From: JAFDVL01 sp031409955
GTDB lineage: Bacteria > Acidobacteriota > Blastocatellia > RBC074
Length of the DNA stretch: 64,000 bases
Assembly (NCBI GenBank): GCA_031409955.1
Contig: JANNYF010000267.1
Location: 26,418 to 90,417, forward strand
Direction: 5' to 3'
Both the position numbers and the translations under genes were made by a program. The notes beneath the pieces were generated by a model that was not told the origin of the DNA, ran no database searches, and saw only the letters and a list, made by a program, of their open reading frames with translations. Position 1 is the stretch's first letter. The number at the start of each line of letters is the position of its first letter. Below, in pieces: positions 1 through 8,287 of the stretch.

Positions 1-456
1 GTGTTGTACATGATGTTCACGGGTGGATTGTTGTCCGGGAAAATCTTCCCCACGATTACAACCGTCGCTAGTACCGCCGCCGCGCCGTCCGCCAGTGTTT
101 TGCCCACGCCTTCCCCGTCGCCGAGCGTCGCTGCGTCGGTTTCGACGACTGGCTCGCCGAGCGCAACGTCTTCGCCCGTTGCCTCACCTCGACCCTCGTT
201 GTCACTCTCCCCCGCGCCATCGGTGGCTCCGACCGCCGTAGGGGCCACTGTCGCAACGGCCACGCCGTCGCCCAGCCCGGCTGCAAAACCCGCTGAGCCG
301 GTTTTGCTCAATCGGTTTTTGAAGGACACTGGTCCGGCGTCAGGCGTGGATTATGCGTTGTTGGTGATATGGGCGTTTATCGCCGGATTTGCCGAACGCT
401 TCGTGCCCGATGCTTTGAACCGGCTCGTTGCCAGAAGTGAGGCGAAAGCTTCTTAA
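1..456 (+). CDS. C-terminal part of a Pro/Ser/Thr-rich membrane protein (5' cut by window edge)
   Basis: The reading frame is open from the first base, so the true start lies outside the window. About 90 residues are a low-complexity Ala/Pro/Ser/Thr/Val stretch (roughly residues 20-95), the composition of an extracytoplasmic or flexible linker. After it comes a short conserved-looking segment (NRFLKDTGPASGVDY) and one hydrophobic helix (about residues 118-132, LLVIWAFIAGFAERF), ending in a basic tail. This looks like the C-terminal anchor of a larger membrane protein. The end GFAERFVPDAL resembles tails of predicted membrane proteins of unknown function, but I cannot name the family. The gene is followed by an inverted-repeat element. 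Confidence 0.55.
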   Translation: MLYMMFTGGLLSGKIFPTITTVASTAAAPSASVLPTPSPSPSVAASVSTTGSPSATSSPVASPRPSLSLSPAPSVAPTAVGATVATATPSPSPAAKPAEPVLLNRFLKDTGPASGVDYALLVIWAFIAGFAERFVPDALNRLVARSEAKAS

Positions 457-460
457 TCGA

Positions 461-568
461 ACTTATGTAGAAAGTCCGACAAACTTTAGTTTGTCGCGCG
501 GTTCGCGTCACGAATCGCTGGCTGAAAACAACGACAAACTAAAGTTTGTCGGACCTTCTGCGTAAGTT
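461..568. repeat. Inverted-repeat element, family A copy 1
   Basis: Two arms of about 37 bp (461-497 and 532-568) are inverted copies with about three mismatches, separated by about 34 bp. Each arm also contains its own small palindrome, GACAAACT-TT-AGTTTGTC on the left and GACAAACT-AA-AGTTTGTC on the right, so the transcript can fold as one long hairpin or two short ones. It lies just downstream of the first gene. A second copy is at 34815-34884. Confidence 0.9.
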
Positions 569-647
569 CTAATTCATTTCCGCTTCATTCTCGCTTGCGG
601 CTATACTACGCCGCCTCAGACAAGACTCATCAACTGCGAGGTGCAAT

Positions 648-1214
648 GTGAAACACTTCAATCAAGTACTATCGGAAGCGCGTCGGATCATTCGCAAAGA
701 CGGCGATGTGTCATTGACGGCGGTCGGTTTTGATGCGCGTGGCAGAGGCTTCAAGCTCTGGATGCGGGTCGAGAATGACAAGGACAAAGAGCGCTTTGGC
801 ATGGCGATGGCGGGCAACTTTATGGTTCACAATGCCATTGAATATTACGTGTTCTTCACGGGCTGGATGGTCATGCTTGACCGCGATGAAACCGAGTTGA
901 AAACGCGTCCGTCCAAAGACCCGCGCCGCCGCGAAGTGCTGATCGTATACGGCGAGAGTCACGACGAAAAAGAAGCGAAAGTCTACGAGGTTGTCCGCGA
1001 TGCGGGCGAACGCTTGTTGGCGTTGAAAGCGCGCGATGATTTGGACGAGATGGTGGCCAAGAATAGTCAAATGCGGTTTGCCGGAATGCTCGGCGATCCG
1101 AAACGCAAACACTCGCCCGAAGACCGCGACCGCATGCGCGCGATACTGAAACCGATGCCGGATATCTTTCACATTTACGGCCCCGAACCGCTCATCAACC
1201 CTGCCCTGAATTAA
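648..1214 (+). CDS. Conserved-looking hypothetical protein, partner of ClpX-like ATPase
   Basis: This is a 188-residue soluble protein with no signal peptide or membrane segment. I do not recognise a family. The start is GTG at 648, preceded by GAGG at 635-638. The sequence is charged, with a mixed alpha/beta look; a central strand-rich part (about residues 55-105) includes REVLIVYGESHDEKE. Its stop is six bases before the start of the ClpX-like ATPase, so the two are almost certainly co-transcribed. It could be an adaptor or substrate for that ATPase, but this is inferred only from position. Confidence 0.75.
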   Translation: MKHFNQVLSEARRIIRKDGDVSLTAVGFDARGRGFKLWMRVENDKDKERFGMAMAGNFMVHNAIEYYVFFTGWMVMLDRDETELKTRPSKDPRRREVLIVYGESHDEKEAKVYEVVRDAGERLLALKARDDLDEMVAKNSQMRFAGMLGDPKRKHSPEDRDRMRAILKPMPDIFHIYGPEPLINPALN

Positions 1215-1220
1215 GTACCA

Positions 1221-2378
1221 ATGAACACTGACTACGACGATCTTTTGACCGACGATTTGCACGAGCCGGAACTCAACTATGAACAATGGCGCGATGAACA
1301 ATTGGCTGCGCGCCGTGACTTCATCGCAGCGTTACCGATTGCTCCGCCGCAAGCCATCAGCGAGCGGGTCGAGCGACTGGGCTACAAAGGCCAGCTTGAG
1401 CAGCGTCGCGCGCTGGCCTTGATGGCGTATCGCCACATTCGCCGCCTCAAGAATATTCACGTCGAAGGCGTCACGCGCCACTCGTTGCCGCCCAAGCAAA
1501 ACACGCTGCTCGCGGGGCCGACCGGTTGCGGCAAAACGTTTCTGATCGAAATGCTTTTCAAGGAAATTTTCAAGCTGCCAACCGTGATCGTAGACATTAC
1601 GAGCTTTACCGAAAGCGGCTACATCGGCGATGACGTGAAAACGATTTTGACGCGGCTCGTGAACGCGGCGGACAACAATCCAATGATGGCGGAATGCGGC
1701 ATCGTGTGTCTGGACGAATTCGACAAGATCGCAGCGTCCAGCAGCAATTCGCGCTTTGCCGGCGAAGGCACCTCGAAAGACGTTTCGGGCTATGGCGTGC
1801 AACGTGAATTGCTGACGATGCTGCACGGCGCAGACATTCAAGTGCCGATGGATTACGGCTATTCGCAATTCGGCCCGCGCCTGACGTTTGCGACGCATGA
1901 TTTGCCGTTCATTGCGTGCGGCGCGTTTTCGGGCTTGGAAGAATTGCTCAAAACAGAAAAGGCTGCGATTGGGTTTCAAAAGCAGAACGACCACGAAAAA
2001 GACAGCGCCATCAAAGTCGTCGAAGAAGTCGAAGGCTTTCAGAAATACGGCTTCCTGCCCGAATTGATCGGTCGTTTCACGCGCATCGTATCGTTCCCGC
2101 CGTTAACGGACGAAACGCTCAAACAAATCCTGGCGGACAACATTTTGCCGCAATACGAACGCGAGTTTAGCGGCGAAGGCTTGCAACTGGTCGTCACGAA
2201 CGAAGCCAGCGAGCACGTCATCACGCGGTGCCTCAAACGCGGCACCGGCGCGCGCGGTTTGCATTCGGAATTGGCGAACGCGATTGAGCGAGCTGCTTTT
2301 GAAACGTTCGGCGAAATGACAGGCAAAGAAGTCAGCATTAACGTTACAAACGGCAAGCTGGCCTGTGCGATCAATTAA
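1221..2378 (+). CDS. ClpX-like AAA+ ATPase without zinc-finger domain
   Basis: A 385-residue AAA+ ATPase of the ClpX/HslU type. Walker A is GPTGCGKT (residues 99-106) and Walker B is IVCLDEFDKI (161-170). The spacing between them and the ESGYIGDDV segment (131-139) match ClpX, where the equivalent is the SGYVGEDV motif. The C-terminal small domain carries the RGARGL-like sensor 2 region (RGTGARGLHSEL). Typical ClpX has an N-terminal C4 zinc finger; here the first 50 residues contain no cysteines, so the substrate-recognition module differs. The pore loop and the IGF-like ClpP-docking loop are not clearly recognisable. It follows an unknown small gene by six bases. Expected role: ATP-driven unfolding or remodelling in the cytoplasm, possibly without ClpP. 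It is not the housekeeping clpX, which normally adjoins clpP. Confidence 0.85.
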   Translation: MNTDYDDLLTDDLHEPELNYEQWRDEQLAARRDFIAALPIAPPQAISERVERLGYKGQLEQRRALALMAYRHIRRLKNIHVEGVTRHSLPPKQNTLLAGPTGCGKTFLIEMLFKEIFKLPTVIVDITSFTESGYIGDDVKTILTRLVNAADNNPMMAECGIVCLDEFDKIAASSSNSRFAGEGTSKDVSGYGVQRELLTMLHGADIQVPMDYGYSQFGPRLTFATHDLPFIACGAFSGLEELLKTEKAAIGFQKQNDHEKDSAIKVVEEVEGFQKYGFLPELIGRFTRIVSFPPLTDETLKQILADNILPQYEREFSGEGLQLVVTNEASEHVITRCLKRGTGARGLHSELANAIERAAFETFGEMTGKEVSINVTNGKLACAIN

Positions 2379-2414
2379 CGACAGCCATTGCTCTGCGTAA
2401 TAAGAAAAGGAATC

Positions 2415-3884
2415 ATGAAAACAGCTTTCTTCCACATCGCTGCCATGACGTTGTTGCTTGCTTCCTCTGCCTTCGCGCAACCACCCAACAAACCAAACTA
2501 TCTCTTCATCGCCGTAGACGACTTGAATGATTGGATTGGTGTGCTCGGCGGGCATCCGCAAGTGAAGACACCGAACATTGATCGCTTAGCCAAACGTGGC
2601 GTTACGTTCACCAATGCGCACACGCAAGCGCCACTGTGCAATCCGTCGCGGGGAAGTTTGCTCTCTGGCCTGCGACCTTCGACGACGGGACTGTACACCT
2701 TGCAACCGGGCGTGCGATCTGTGCCGGCACTGAAAGATCATGTGATGTTGCCGCAGTATTTGGCGGCGCACGGCTACACGACTTTCAGTGCCGGGAAGGT
2801 TTTTCACGATGGTTCGATCAAGCCGAATGAGCGTGCCAACGAATTCGACGAATGGGGCGCGCCCGGCCCAATGCCGTATCCGCCGCAGAAATTCGTCAAC
2901 TCGCCTGACCCGATCAAAGCAATGGATTGGGGCATCTTTCCAGCCAACGACCAGGAGCAAGCGGATTGGAAAATCGCCGATTCCGCGATCCAGTATTTGC
3001 AAACGGCGAAACGTGACAAGCCCTTCTTTTTAGGCGTTGGTTTTCGTCTGCCACACGTCCCGTGCTTCGCGTCGCAGAAATGGTTCGACCTCTACCCCGA
3101 AGACAAATTGGTGCTGCCGCCCGTCAAAGCCAATGACCGCGACGATGTGCCGGAGTTCGCGTGGTACTTGCATTGGAAGCTGCCGGAACCGCGCTTGTCG
3201 TGGCTTGAAGCCAATCAGCAATGGCGTCCGCTCGTGCGCGCCTATTTGGCGACGATCAGTTTGATGGACAGTCAGGTCGGACGCGTGCTGGACGCGTTGG
3301 ATGCGAGCGGCCTGCGTAACAACACCATCGTGGTGTTGTTCTCTGATCACGGCTGGCACTTAGGCGAAAAAGGCATCACGGGCAAAAACACATTGTGGGA
3401 ACGCTCCACCCGCGTGCCGTTGATTTTCGCGGGGCCGGGCATCAAGCAAAATGCGTTGAGCAATCGTCCCGTAGAGTTGCTTGACCTCTATCCGACGTTG
3501 GCGGAATTGGGCGGCTTGCCTGCAAAGAAAGGTTTGGAAGGCCACAGTCTGGCGAAGCTGCTGAAGAATCCCAACGCCGCGTGGCAATGGCCTGCGATCA
3601 CGACGCACAATCAAAACAATCACACCGTGCGCTCAGAGCGGTGGCGCTACATTCGCTATGCCGATGGTTCGGAAGAATTGTATGACCATCGCATTGATCC
3701 AAATGAATGGACGAATCTGGCGCAAGACAAACGCTATGCGAAGGTGATTTGGGAACACGCGCGTTGGTTGCCGACGGTGAATTTACCGCCGGTGGCAGGC
3801 AGCGCCGCGCGGTTATTGGTCAATGAAAACGGCGTGTGGAAATGGGAAGGCAAACCGATTCGCAAAGAAGAATTGGAACGCTGA
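2415..3884 (+). CDS. Secreted sulfatase, iduronate-2-sulfatase-like
   Basis: A 489-residue type I sulfatase of the alkaline-phosphatase superfamily. ATG 2415 is chosen over the in-frame upstream start at 2388 because AAAAGGA lies just before it and a signal peptide begins there (hydrophobic residues 4-18, likely cleavage after AFA at about 21). The metal-binding VDDLND (residues 34-39) and the formylglycine signature CNPSR (Cys75) are intact. The DHGWHLGEKG segment supplies further metal and catalytic residues. The overall order resembles bacterial iduronate-2-sulfatase-like enzymes, which hydrolyse sulfate esters of polysaccharides in the periplasm. An anaerobic or FGE-type maturase would be needed and is not in the window. 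The true substrate cannot be read from the sequence. Confidence 0.9.
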   Translation: MKTAFFHIAAMTLLLASSAFAQPPNKPNYLFIAVDDLNDWIGVLGGHPQVKTPNIDRLAKRGVTFTNAHTQAPLCNPSRGSLLSGLRPSTTGLYTLQPGVRSVPALKDHVMLPQYLAAHGYTTFSAGKVFHDGSIKPNERANEFDEWGAPGPMPYPPQKFVNSPDPIKAMDWGIFPANDQEQADWKIADSAIQYLQTAKRDKPFFLGVGFRLPHVPCFASQKWFDLYPEDKLVLPPVKANDRDDVPEFAWYLHWKLPEPRLSWLEANQQWRPLVRAYLATISLMDSQVGRVLDALDASGLRNNTIVVLFSDHGWHLGEKGITGKNTLWERSTRVPLIFAGPGIKQNALSNRPVELLDLYPTLAELGGLPAKKGLEGHSLAKLLKNPNAAWQWPAITTHNQNNHTVRSERWRYIRYADGSEELYDHRIDPNEWTNLAQDKRYAKVIWEHARWLPTVNLPPVAGSAARLLVNENGVWKWEGKPIRKEELER

Positions 3885-3952
3885 TCAGGCCAGGAACTGA
3901 CGAATCCTTTCGTCTTTGGTGGCCCCATAAAATTCGTCGCTGCTCAGGATTC

Positions 3953-4678
3953 TTACCTGCCGATTTTCCCGAACACATCTTTCAGGATATTCGTGACACG
4001 TGCCGCCGGGTTTTTGCGAATCTTCTTTTCTTCTTCGCCGACGTAATAAAACAGCCCGTCTATCGCTTTGCCGGTGACGTAATCGTCAATGTCGAGCGTG
4101 TAGCTTTTGGCAAAAGGAAGATTTTGATAGCGCCCGATCAACTCTTTGTATTGTCGCGTTGCGCCGACTTCGTTCATCGCTTTTTCGATGATGGGCCGAA
4201 ACGCGGAAGACAACCGAACCGTCGTTTTATCCTTGAAGAAAGTCGTGGCCGCCGTGTCGCCGCCCGTCAAGATTTTGCGCGCATCATCAAACGTCATTTC
4301 CTTGAGCGCGCCAATGAAAATGCTTTTGGCCTGCGGCGCAGCCTTTTCTGCCGCGCGATTCAGACTCAACACAAACTCGTCCACTTTCGCCCCGTAGCCC
4401 ACCGCCCGCAGCCCTTTTTCAATGGTCTGAAGTTTCTTGGGCATCAGGATTTTGATGATGGTGTCTTTGAAATAACCATCCAATCGTCCGACACCTGTCA
4501 CCGCATTGCCAGTCCCGATTTGTAAGGCTTCTTTCAAGCCCAGAATGATTTTGTCTTCACTCAGGCTGTTGGTTTGTCCGAAGATTTGTCCGAGGGGATT
4601 TTTCTTTTTCTGCTGCGCTGTCGCGGGTGCAATCGCAACCAGCAGCAATAAACTCAGTATGCAAACTCGCTTCACCAT
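3953..4678 (-). CDS. DUF4197 family exported protein
   Basis: A 241-residue protein read on the minus strand. The start at 4678 is supported by GGAGGAA immediately upstream (complement of 4680-4690). An N-terminal signal peptide (VKRVCILSLLLLVAIAPATAQ) precedes a helical domain matching DUF4197: ALQIGTGNAVTGVGRLDGYF, a central RAAEKAAPQAKSIF segment and a C-terminal TGKAIDGLFYYVGEEEKKIR. Members are periplasmic proteins of unknown function, typically 220-250 residues, so this is full length. It is convergent with the sulfatase and divergent from the esterase, and so is probably monocistronic. Confidence 0.85.
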   Translation of the reverse strand: MVKRVCILSLLLLVAIAPATAQQKKKNPLGQIFGQTNSLSEDKIILGLKEALQIGTGNAVTGVGRLDGYFKDTIIKILMPKKLQTIEKGLRAVGYGAKVDEFVLSLNRAAEKAAPQAKSIFIGALKEMTFDDARKILTGGDTAATTFFKDKTTVRLSSAFRPIIEKAMNEVGATRQYKELIGRYQNLPFAKSYTLDIDDYVTGKAIDGLFYYVGEEEKKIRKNPAARVTNILKDVFGKIGR

Positions 4679-4818
4679 ATTCGTTCCTCCTAAAAAATAA
4701 TTCAGTGAAGCCATCTTAGGGGGCACAATCATCGGAGTCAACGCGCGGGATTGACGATTTGTCGGGCGCAGGCTTAGGATGCCGAGGCTTTGATTTTTGA
4801 ACGCAAAGGAATTTATTT

Positions 4819-5559
4819 ATGAGACGAGAAATCACCAGTTGGTACAGCGAACGATTGCATCAGGATATGCCGCTTGTCGCTTATGGACACTACGGGCAGC
4901 CCGTGTTGATGTTGCCGACCGCGGCGGCGGACTTTTTAGAATACGAACGCTTTCATTTGATTGATTCGGTCAAGCATTTCATTGACGAAGGCAAAACCAA
5001 ACTCTATTCCGTCAACAGTGTGAACGACCGCGCCTTGCTCAACAAACACGCATCGGGATACGAAAAAATTGGCTGGCTGAATGCCTATGACAGCTACATC
5101 ACCGAAGAAGTGCTGCCGTTGATTCGCAACGACTGCAACGATCATCACGTCAAGCCGATGGTCGTCGGCATCAGCCTGGGCGCGTACCTCGCGGGCAATC
5201 TGTTTTTCCGGCATCCCGATTTGTTTGGCGGCGCGATTTTGCTGAGCGGCAGCTACGACATTCGCAGCTATTTGGATGGGCATTACGACGAAGACGCGTA
5301 CTTCAATAATCCGGCAGATTATTTGGCGCACCTGAACGACGATCATTATTTGCCGCTGCTGCAACACGGCGGGCGCAAGATCATTATTTTCTCTGGGCAA
5401 GGTGCGTTTGAAGCCCCGAATCGTTCGCAGCAATTGTCCGGCATTCTGCACCGCAAAGGCATTCCGCATTGGCTGGATTTATGGGGGCACGACGTCAACC
5501 ACGATTGGCCCTGGTGGCGGCAGGCGATGCCCCATTACTTTGGGAAATTGTTTGGTTGA
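4819..5559 (+). CDS. Putative esterase (alpha/beta hydrolase, esterase-D-like)
   Basis: A 246-residue cytoplasmic alpha/beta hydrolase of the putative-esterase (PF00756-like) family. The nucleophile elbow is GISLG with Ser119. The C-terminal WGHDVNHDWPWW provides the catalytic histidine, and an acid residue is expected in the preceding strand near IIIFSGQGAFE. The early LPTAAADFLEYER segment forms part of the conserved fold of the small bacterial esterases that act on short acyl esters. No signal peptide is present. It starts at ATG 4819 with AAAGGAA upstream, and is followed 27 bases later by a thioredoxin-like gene. Confidence 0.8.
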   Translation: MRREITSWYSERLHQDMPLVAYGHYGQPVLMLPTAAADFLEYERFHLIDSVKHFIDEGKTKLYSVNSVNDRALLNKHASGYEKIGWLNAYDSYITEEVLPLIRNDCNDHHVKPMVVGISLGAYLAGNLFFRHPDLFGGAILLSGSYDIRSYLDGHYDEDAYFNNPADYLAHLNDDHYLPLLQHGGRKIIIFSGQGAFEAPNRSQQLSGILHRKGIPHWLDLWGHDVNHDWPWWRQAMPHYFGKLFG

Positions 5560-5586
5560 TTTTGTTGCAGTCAGGAGCGTTACTTC

Positions 5587-6489
5587 ATGCAAAAACTTAC
5601 GATGGTCTTGGTCTTATTGCTCGTCGCTTCGACTGTGAGTGCGGCGGAACTCGTGCGACTCGTCCGCAGCAAAATCTCTGCCGGAGACATCGCCAGTGGC
5701 CAGCATTTGGTCGAAGATTACAAAAACAAATCGGGCGTAGATGCCGAATATCTGGACGCGATTGGCTGGCTGGCACGCGGCGCAGAAATGCTTCAGCAAA
5801 ACGAATTGGCGGCAACCTATGTGGCTGAACTGCGGCGGGAAATCCACGAAGAAAAAGAGGATTGGCTCTCGCCGCTCGGCGCGGCCATTGAAGTTGAGGG
5901 AAAGTTACGCACCAAGCGCGAAGGGCGCGGCGCAGCCTTGCAATTTTTAGAAGGCGAATTTGCGCGCGCTAAAAACGTTGGGCTGCGTTCCCGCATCCGT
6001 AAAAACATCAACGCGCTTGCGCTCGAAGGCCAACCAGCCTTTGAGTTCAATGCAACGATGTATGCGGGCGCAGAGCCGCCGAAACTAGCCTCGCTTAAAG
6101 GCAAACCCGTGCTGCTGTTTCTGTGGGCGCATTGGTGCGGCGATTGTCGTTCGCAAGCCGCCGCGCTCAGCCGTGTCTTGAAAAAGTATCAGTCGCGCGG
6201 CCTCGTGTTGATTGCCCCAACGCGGTTGTATGGCACGGGCGCAGAAGGGAAGTCGGTCACGCCTGCCGAAGAAAAATCGCACGTCGAGAAAATCTGGGCC
6301 GAAGGCTACGCCGAATTGGCGGGTGTTTCGATTCCGATTGATACCGAAATAATGGTGCGCTACGGCGTTTCGGCAACGCCGACGTTTGTGCTGATAGATC
6401 GCAAAGGATTGGTGCGACTGTACACACCGACGCGTCTTTCAGAAGCCGAACTGTCGCGCCGCATCGAAGAAGTCCTCGCCGAAAAATAA
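5587..6489 (+). CDS. Exported TlpA-like thioredoxin-fold protein
   Basis: A 300-residue protein with a signal peptide (residues 1-19), a helical N-terminal region of about 120 residues, and a C-terminal TlpA/AhpC-type thioredoxin domain (about 150-300). The active site is WCGDC (183-187), a CxxC redox pair preceded by LFLWAHW. The cis-proline loop is recognisable as SATPTFVLIDRKG. Such proteins reduce or shuttle disulfides in the periplasm or catalyse peroxiredoxin-like thiol chemistry. The N-terminal part has no family I recognise. The HD-domain gene begins nine bases after its stop, indicating co-transcription. Confidence 0.85.
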   Translation: MQKLTMVLVLLLVASTVSAAELVRLVRSKISAGDIASGQHLVEDYKNKSGVDAEYLDAIGWLARGAEMLQQNELAATYVAELRREIHEEKEDWLSPLGAAIEVEGKLRTKREGRGAALQFLEGEFARAKNVGLRSRIRKNINALALEGQPAFEFNATMYAGAEPPKLASLKGKPVLLFLWAHWCGDCRSQAAALSRVLKKYQSRGLVLIAPTRLYGTGAEGKSVTPAEEKSHVEKIWAEGYAELAGVSIPIDTEIMVRYGVSATPTFVLIDRKGLVRLYTPTRLSEAELSRRIEEVLAEK

Positions 6490-6497
6490 GGAATCCT

Positions 6498-7079
6498 ATG
6501 ACATCGGAACTACGCGCCACCTTTACTGACATGAAAGAAAGCACCGCCGAAGATTGGGCGATCATCGCGTCGCAACGACCCCATCTCGTCCGCGATTTGC
6601 CCAACCAACTCCTGCATCACATGAAGCTGATGGATGGCGATTACGGCGGCTTTCCCGTAGATCGTTTGCAGCATTCATTGCTGACCGCGACGCTCGCGCA
6701 GCAGGACGGACGCGACGAAGAGTATGTCGTCTGCGCGTTGTTGCACGACATCGGCGATACGCTCAGCCCGCTGAATCATCCGGCGATTGGCGCGGCGATT
6801 GTGAAGCCGTTTGTGTCCGAAGCGAATCATTGGATGGTCGAGCATCACGGCATTTTTCAAGGCTATTATTTCTTTGATTACGTCGGACGCGATCACACGA
6901 TTCGGGACGATTTTCGCGGGCATCCGTTCTTTGCACATACGCTGGAGTTTTGCGAAAAGTACGACAGCCTAGCTTTCAATCCCAAGCTGGAATACATGCC
7001 GCTCGACGCGTTTGTGCCGATGATTCAGCGTGTGTTTGCAAAACAGAAACGTGCAATATACAGGTCAAAACCGGAGTAA
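6498..7079 (+). CDS. HD-domain protein related to diiron oxygenase-type HD enzymes
   Basis: A 193-residue HD-superfamily protein. Metal ligands visible are His59 (RLQHSLLTA), His83-Asp84 (LLHDIGD), the His116-His117 pair (VEHHGIFQGYY), and a C-terminal Asp near FCEKYDSLAF. The segment DYGGFPVDRLQHS before the first His, and the GYYFFDYVG segment, resemble the HD branch that includes the PhnZ/MIOX-like mixed-valent diiron oxygenases rather than nucleotide phosphohydrolases. The exact substrate is unknown, and a simple phosphohydrolase is the alternative. It lies nine bases after the TlpA-like gene. Confidence 0.75.
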   Translation: MTSELRATFTDMKESTAEDWAIIASQRPHLVRDLPNQLLHHMKLMDGDYGGFPVDRLQHSLLTATLAQQDGRDEEYVVCALLHDIGDTLSPLNHPAIGAAIVKPFVSEANHWMVEHHGIFQGYYFFDYVGRDHTIRDDFRGHPFFAHTLEFCEKYDSLAFNPKLEYMPLDAFVPMIQRVFAKQKRAIYRSKPE

Positions 7080-7097
7080 ACGCCGTAGACACGAGCG

Positions 7098-8189
7098 TCA
7101 GCGTTCGTGCGCGTAAATCGCTTCGATGCGGTCAAGGATGCGCTGGCGATCAAATCGTTCGCGCACGCTTGTCTGCCCCGCAGCGGCGAGGTGGTGGCGG
7201 AGTTGGTTATCGAACAGGAGCAATTGCAAATCCATCGTGAGCATTGCAGCATTGCCCGGTTGGAACAACCTTCCGGTTTCGTCGTGTTCGATGAGTTCCG
7301 CCATCCCACCGACTTCTGCGGCGACGACTGCACAACCCGCATTCATCGCTTCCATTGCCGCCAGCGAAAAGCCTTCGTTGTCCGACGGCGCAACCACAAT
7401 ATCAAAAGCAGCAAGATAGCTTGGCAAGCCCGGCACAAAGCCGGTGAAATGCACGCGGCCTTCCAATCCGATGGTGCGCGCCGTGTCCCGCAGGCTTGCT
7501 TCATACGCGCTGTCTTCCGGGTTCGCCGTGCCAATGATGAAGAACTCGACGCGTTCGTAGGCGTTGTTCTCGGTCAATAAGCGAACCGCTTCCAGAAACA
7601 AATCCTGGCGTTTGAGCGGCGTGATTTGCCCAATGACGGCAAGCGACCAGCGGCGTTTGATGCCGAAATGTTTGCGCGCTTCTGAGCGACTGAGCGGCTC
7701 GGTTATACGCAGCCAGTTCGGAATCACTTCGATCTGCTCTGTCATCGTCGGGAAAGCTTTCGCCAACTCGTGTCGCACCGTTTCAGAGACAGCAATCAAC
7801 TTCGTCGCGTGGCTGATAGCGGCTTCGTACAGTGAACTCGACTTGATGGGATTGAAGTGATGGCGCGTCAGAAAAAAACGAACGGGTAGATTTTTGGTTG
7901 CCAAGCCGGTCATCGGATAATCTCTGGCAACGTGGGCGTGAACGACCTCGATGTGGTGTGCGACAATGAGGTTGGACAGGCGTTTGGCGCTGAACAAATC
8001 CACCGCGTTACGCAATTTCACTTCGTGCCAATGGATGGGAGCCTCGGCGAGTTCAGCCTGCAAAGGGCTGTTGGGACGCACCGCCAGATGCAATTCGTGA
8101 CCGCGTTCGATCAGCCCGTGCGTCAAATCCATCACGTGTTGCTCGCCGCCGCCGATGCTGTCTGCCGAGCAAACCTGCAAAATCTTCAT
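7098..8189 (-). CDS. Glycosyltransferase family 4
   Basis: A 363-residue GT-B fold glycosyltransferase. The N-terminal domain has the GGGEQHVMDL nucleotide-sugar/acceptor loop (about residues 13-22) and LIVAHHIEVVHAHVARDYP. The C-terminal domain has VIGQITPLKRQDLFLEAV and the GT4 EX7E signature (DNEGFSLAAMEAM). It transfers an activated sugar, probably to a lipid or polysaccharide acceptor at the cytoplasmic face. It is an isolated minus-strand gene, divergent from the prepilin peptidase with about 100 bp between them. Donor and acceptor cannot be assigned. Confidence 0.9.
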   Translation of the reverse strand: MKILQVCSADSIGGGEQHVMDLTHGLIERGHELHLAVRPNSPLQAELAEAPIHWHEVKLRNAVDLFSAKRLSNLIVAHHIEVVHAHVARDYPMTGLATKNLPVRFFLTRHHFNPIKSSSLYEAAISHATKLIAVSETVRHELAKAFPTMTEQIEVIPNWLRITEPLSRSEARKHFGIKRRWSLAVIGQITPLKRQDLFLEAVRLLTENNAYERVEFFIIGTANPEDSAYEASLRDTARTIGLEGRVHFTGFVPGLPSYLAAFDIVVAPSDNEGFSLAAMEAMNAGCAVVAAEVGGMAELIEHDETGRLFQPGNAAMLTMDLQLLLFDNQLRHHLAAAGQTSVRERFDRQRILDRIEAIYAHER

Positions 8190-8287
8190 GCCGAGAATTA
8201 TGCTTGACAGGGTTTGACTTGAACAGGTCTAATGCCGCTTCACGCCCTGCCGGAGCTTGCTGATTCCATCCGCTCTACCGTAACAAA

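Noticed and set aside
1221..2378. Assignment of the ATPase as housekeeping ClpX
   Set aside because: No zinc finger, no clpP or tig neighbour, and a partner gene of unknown family.
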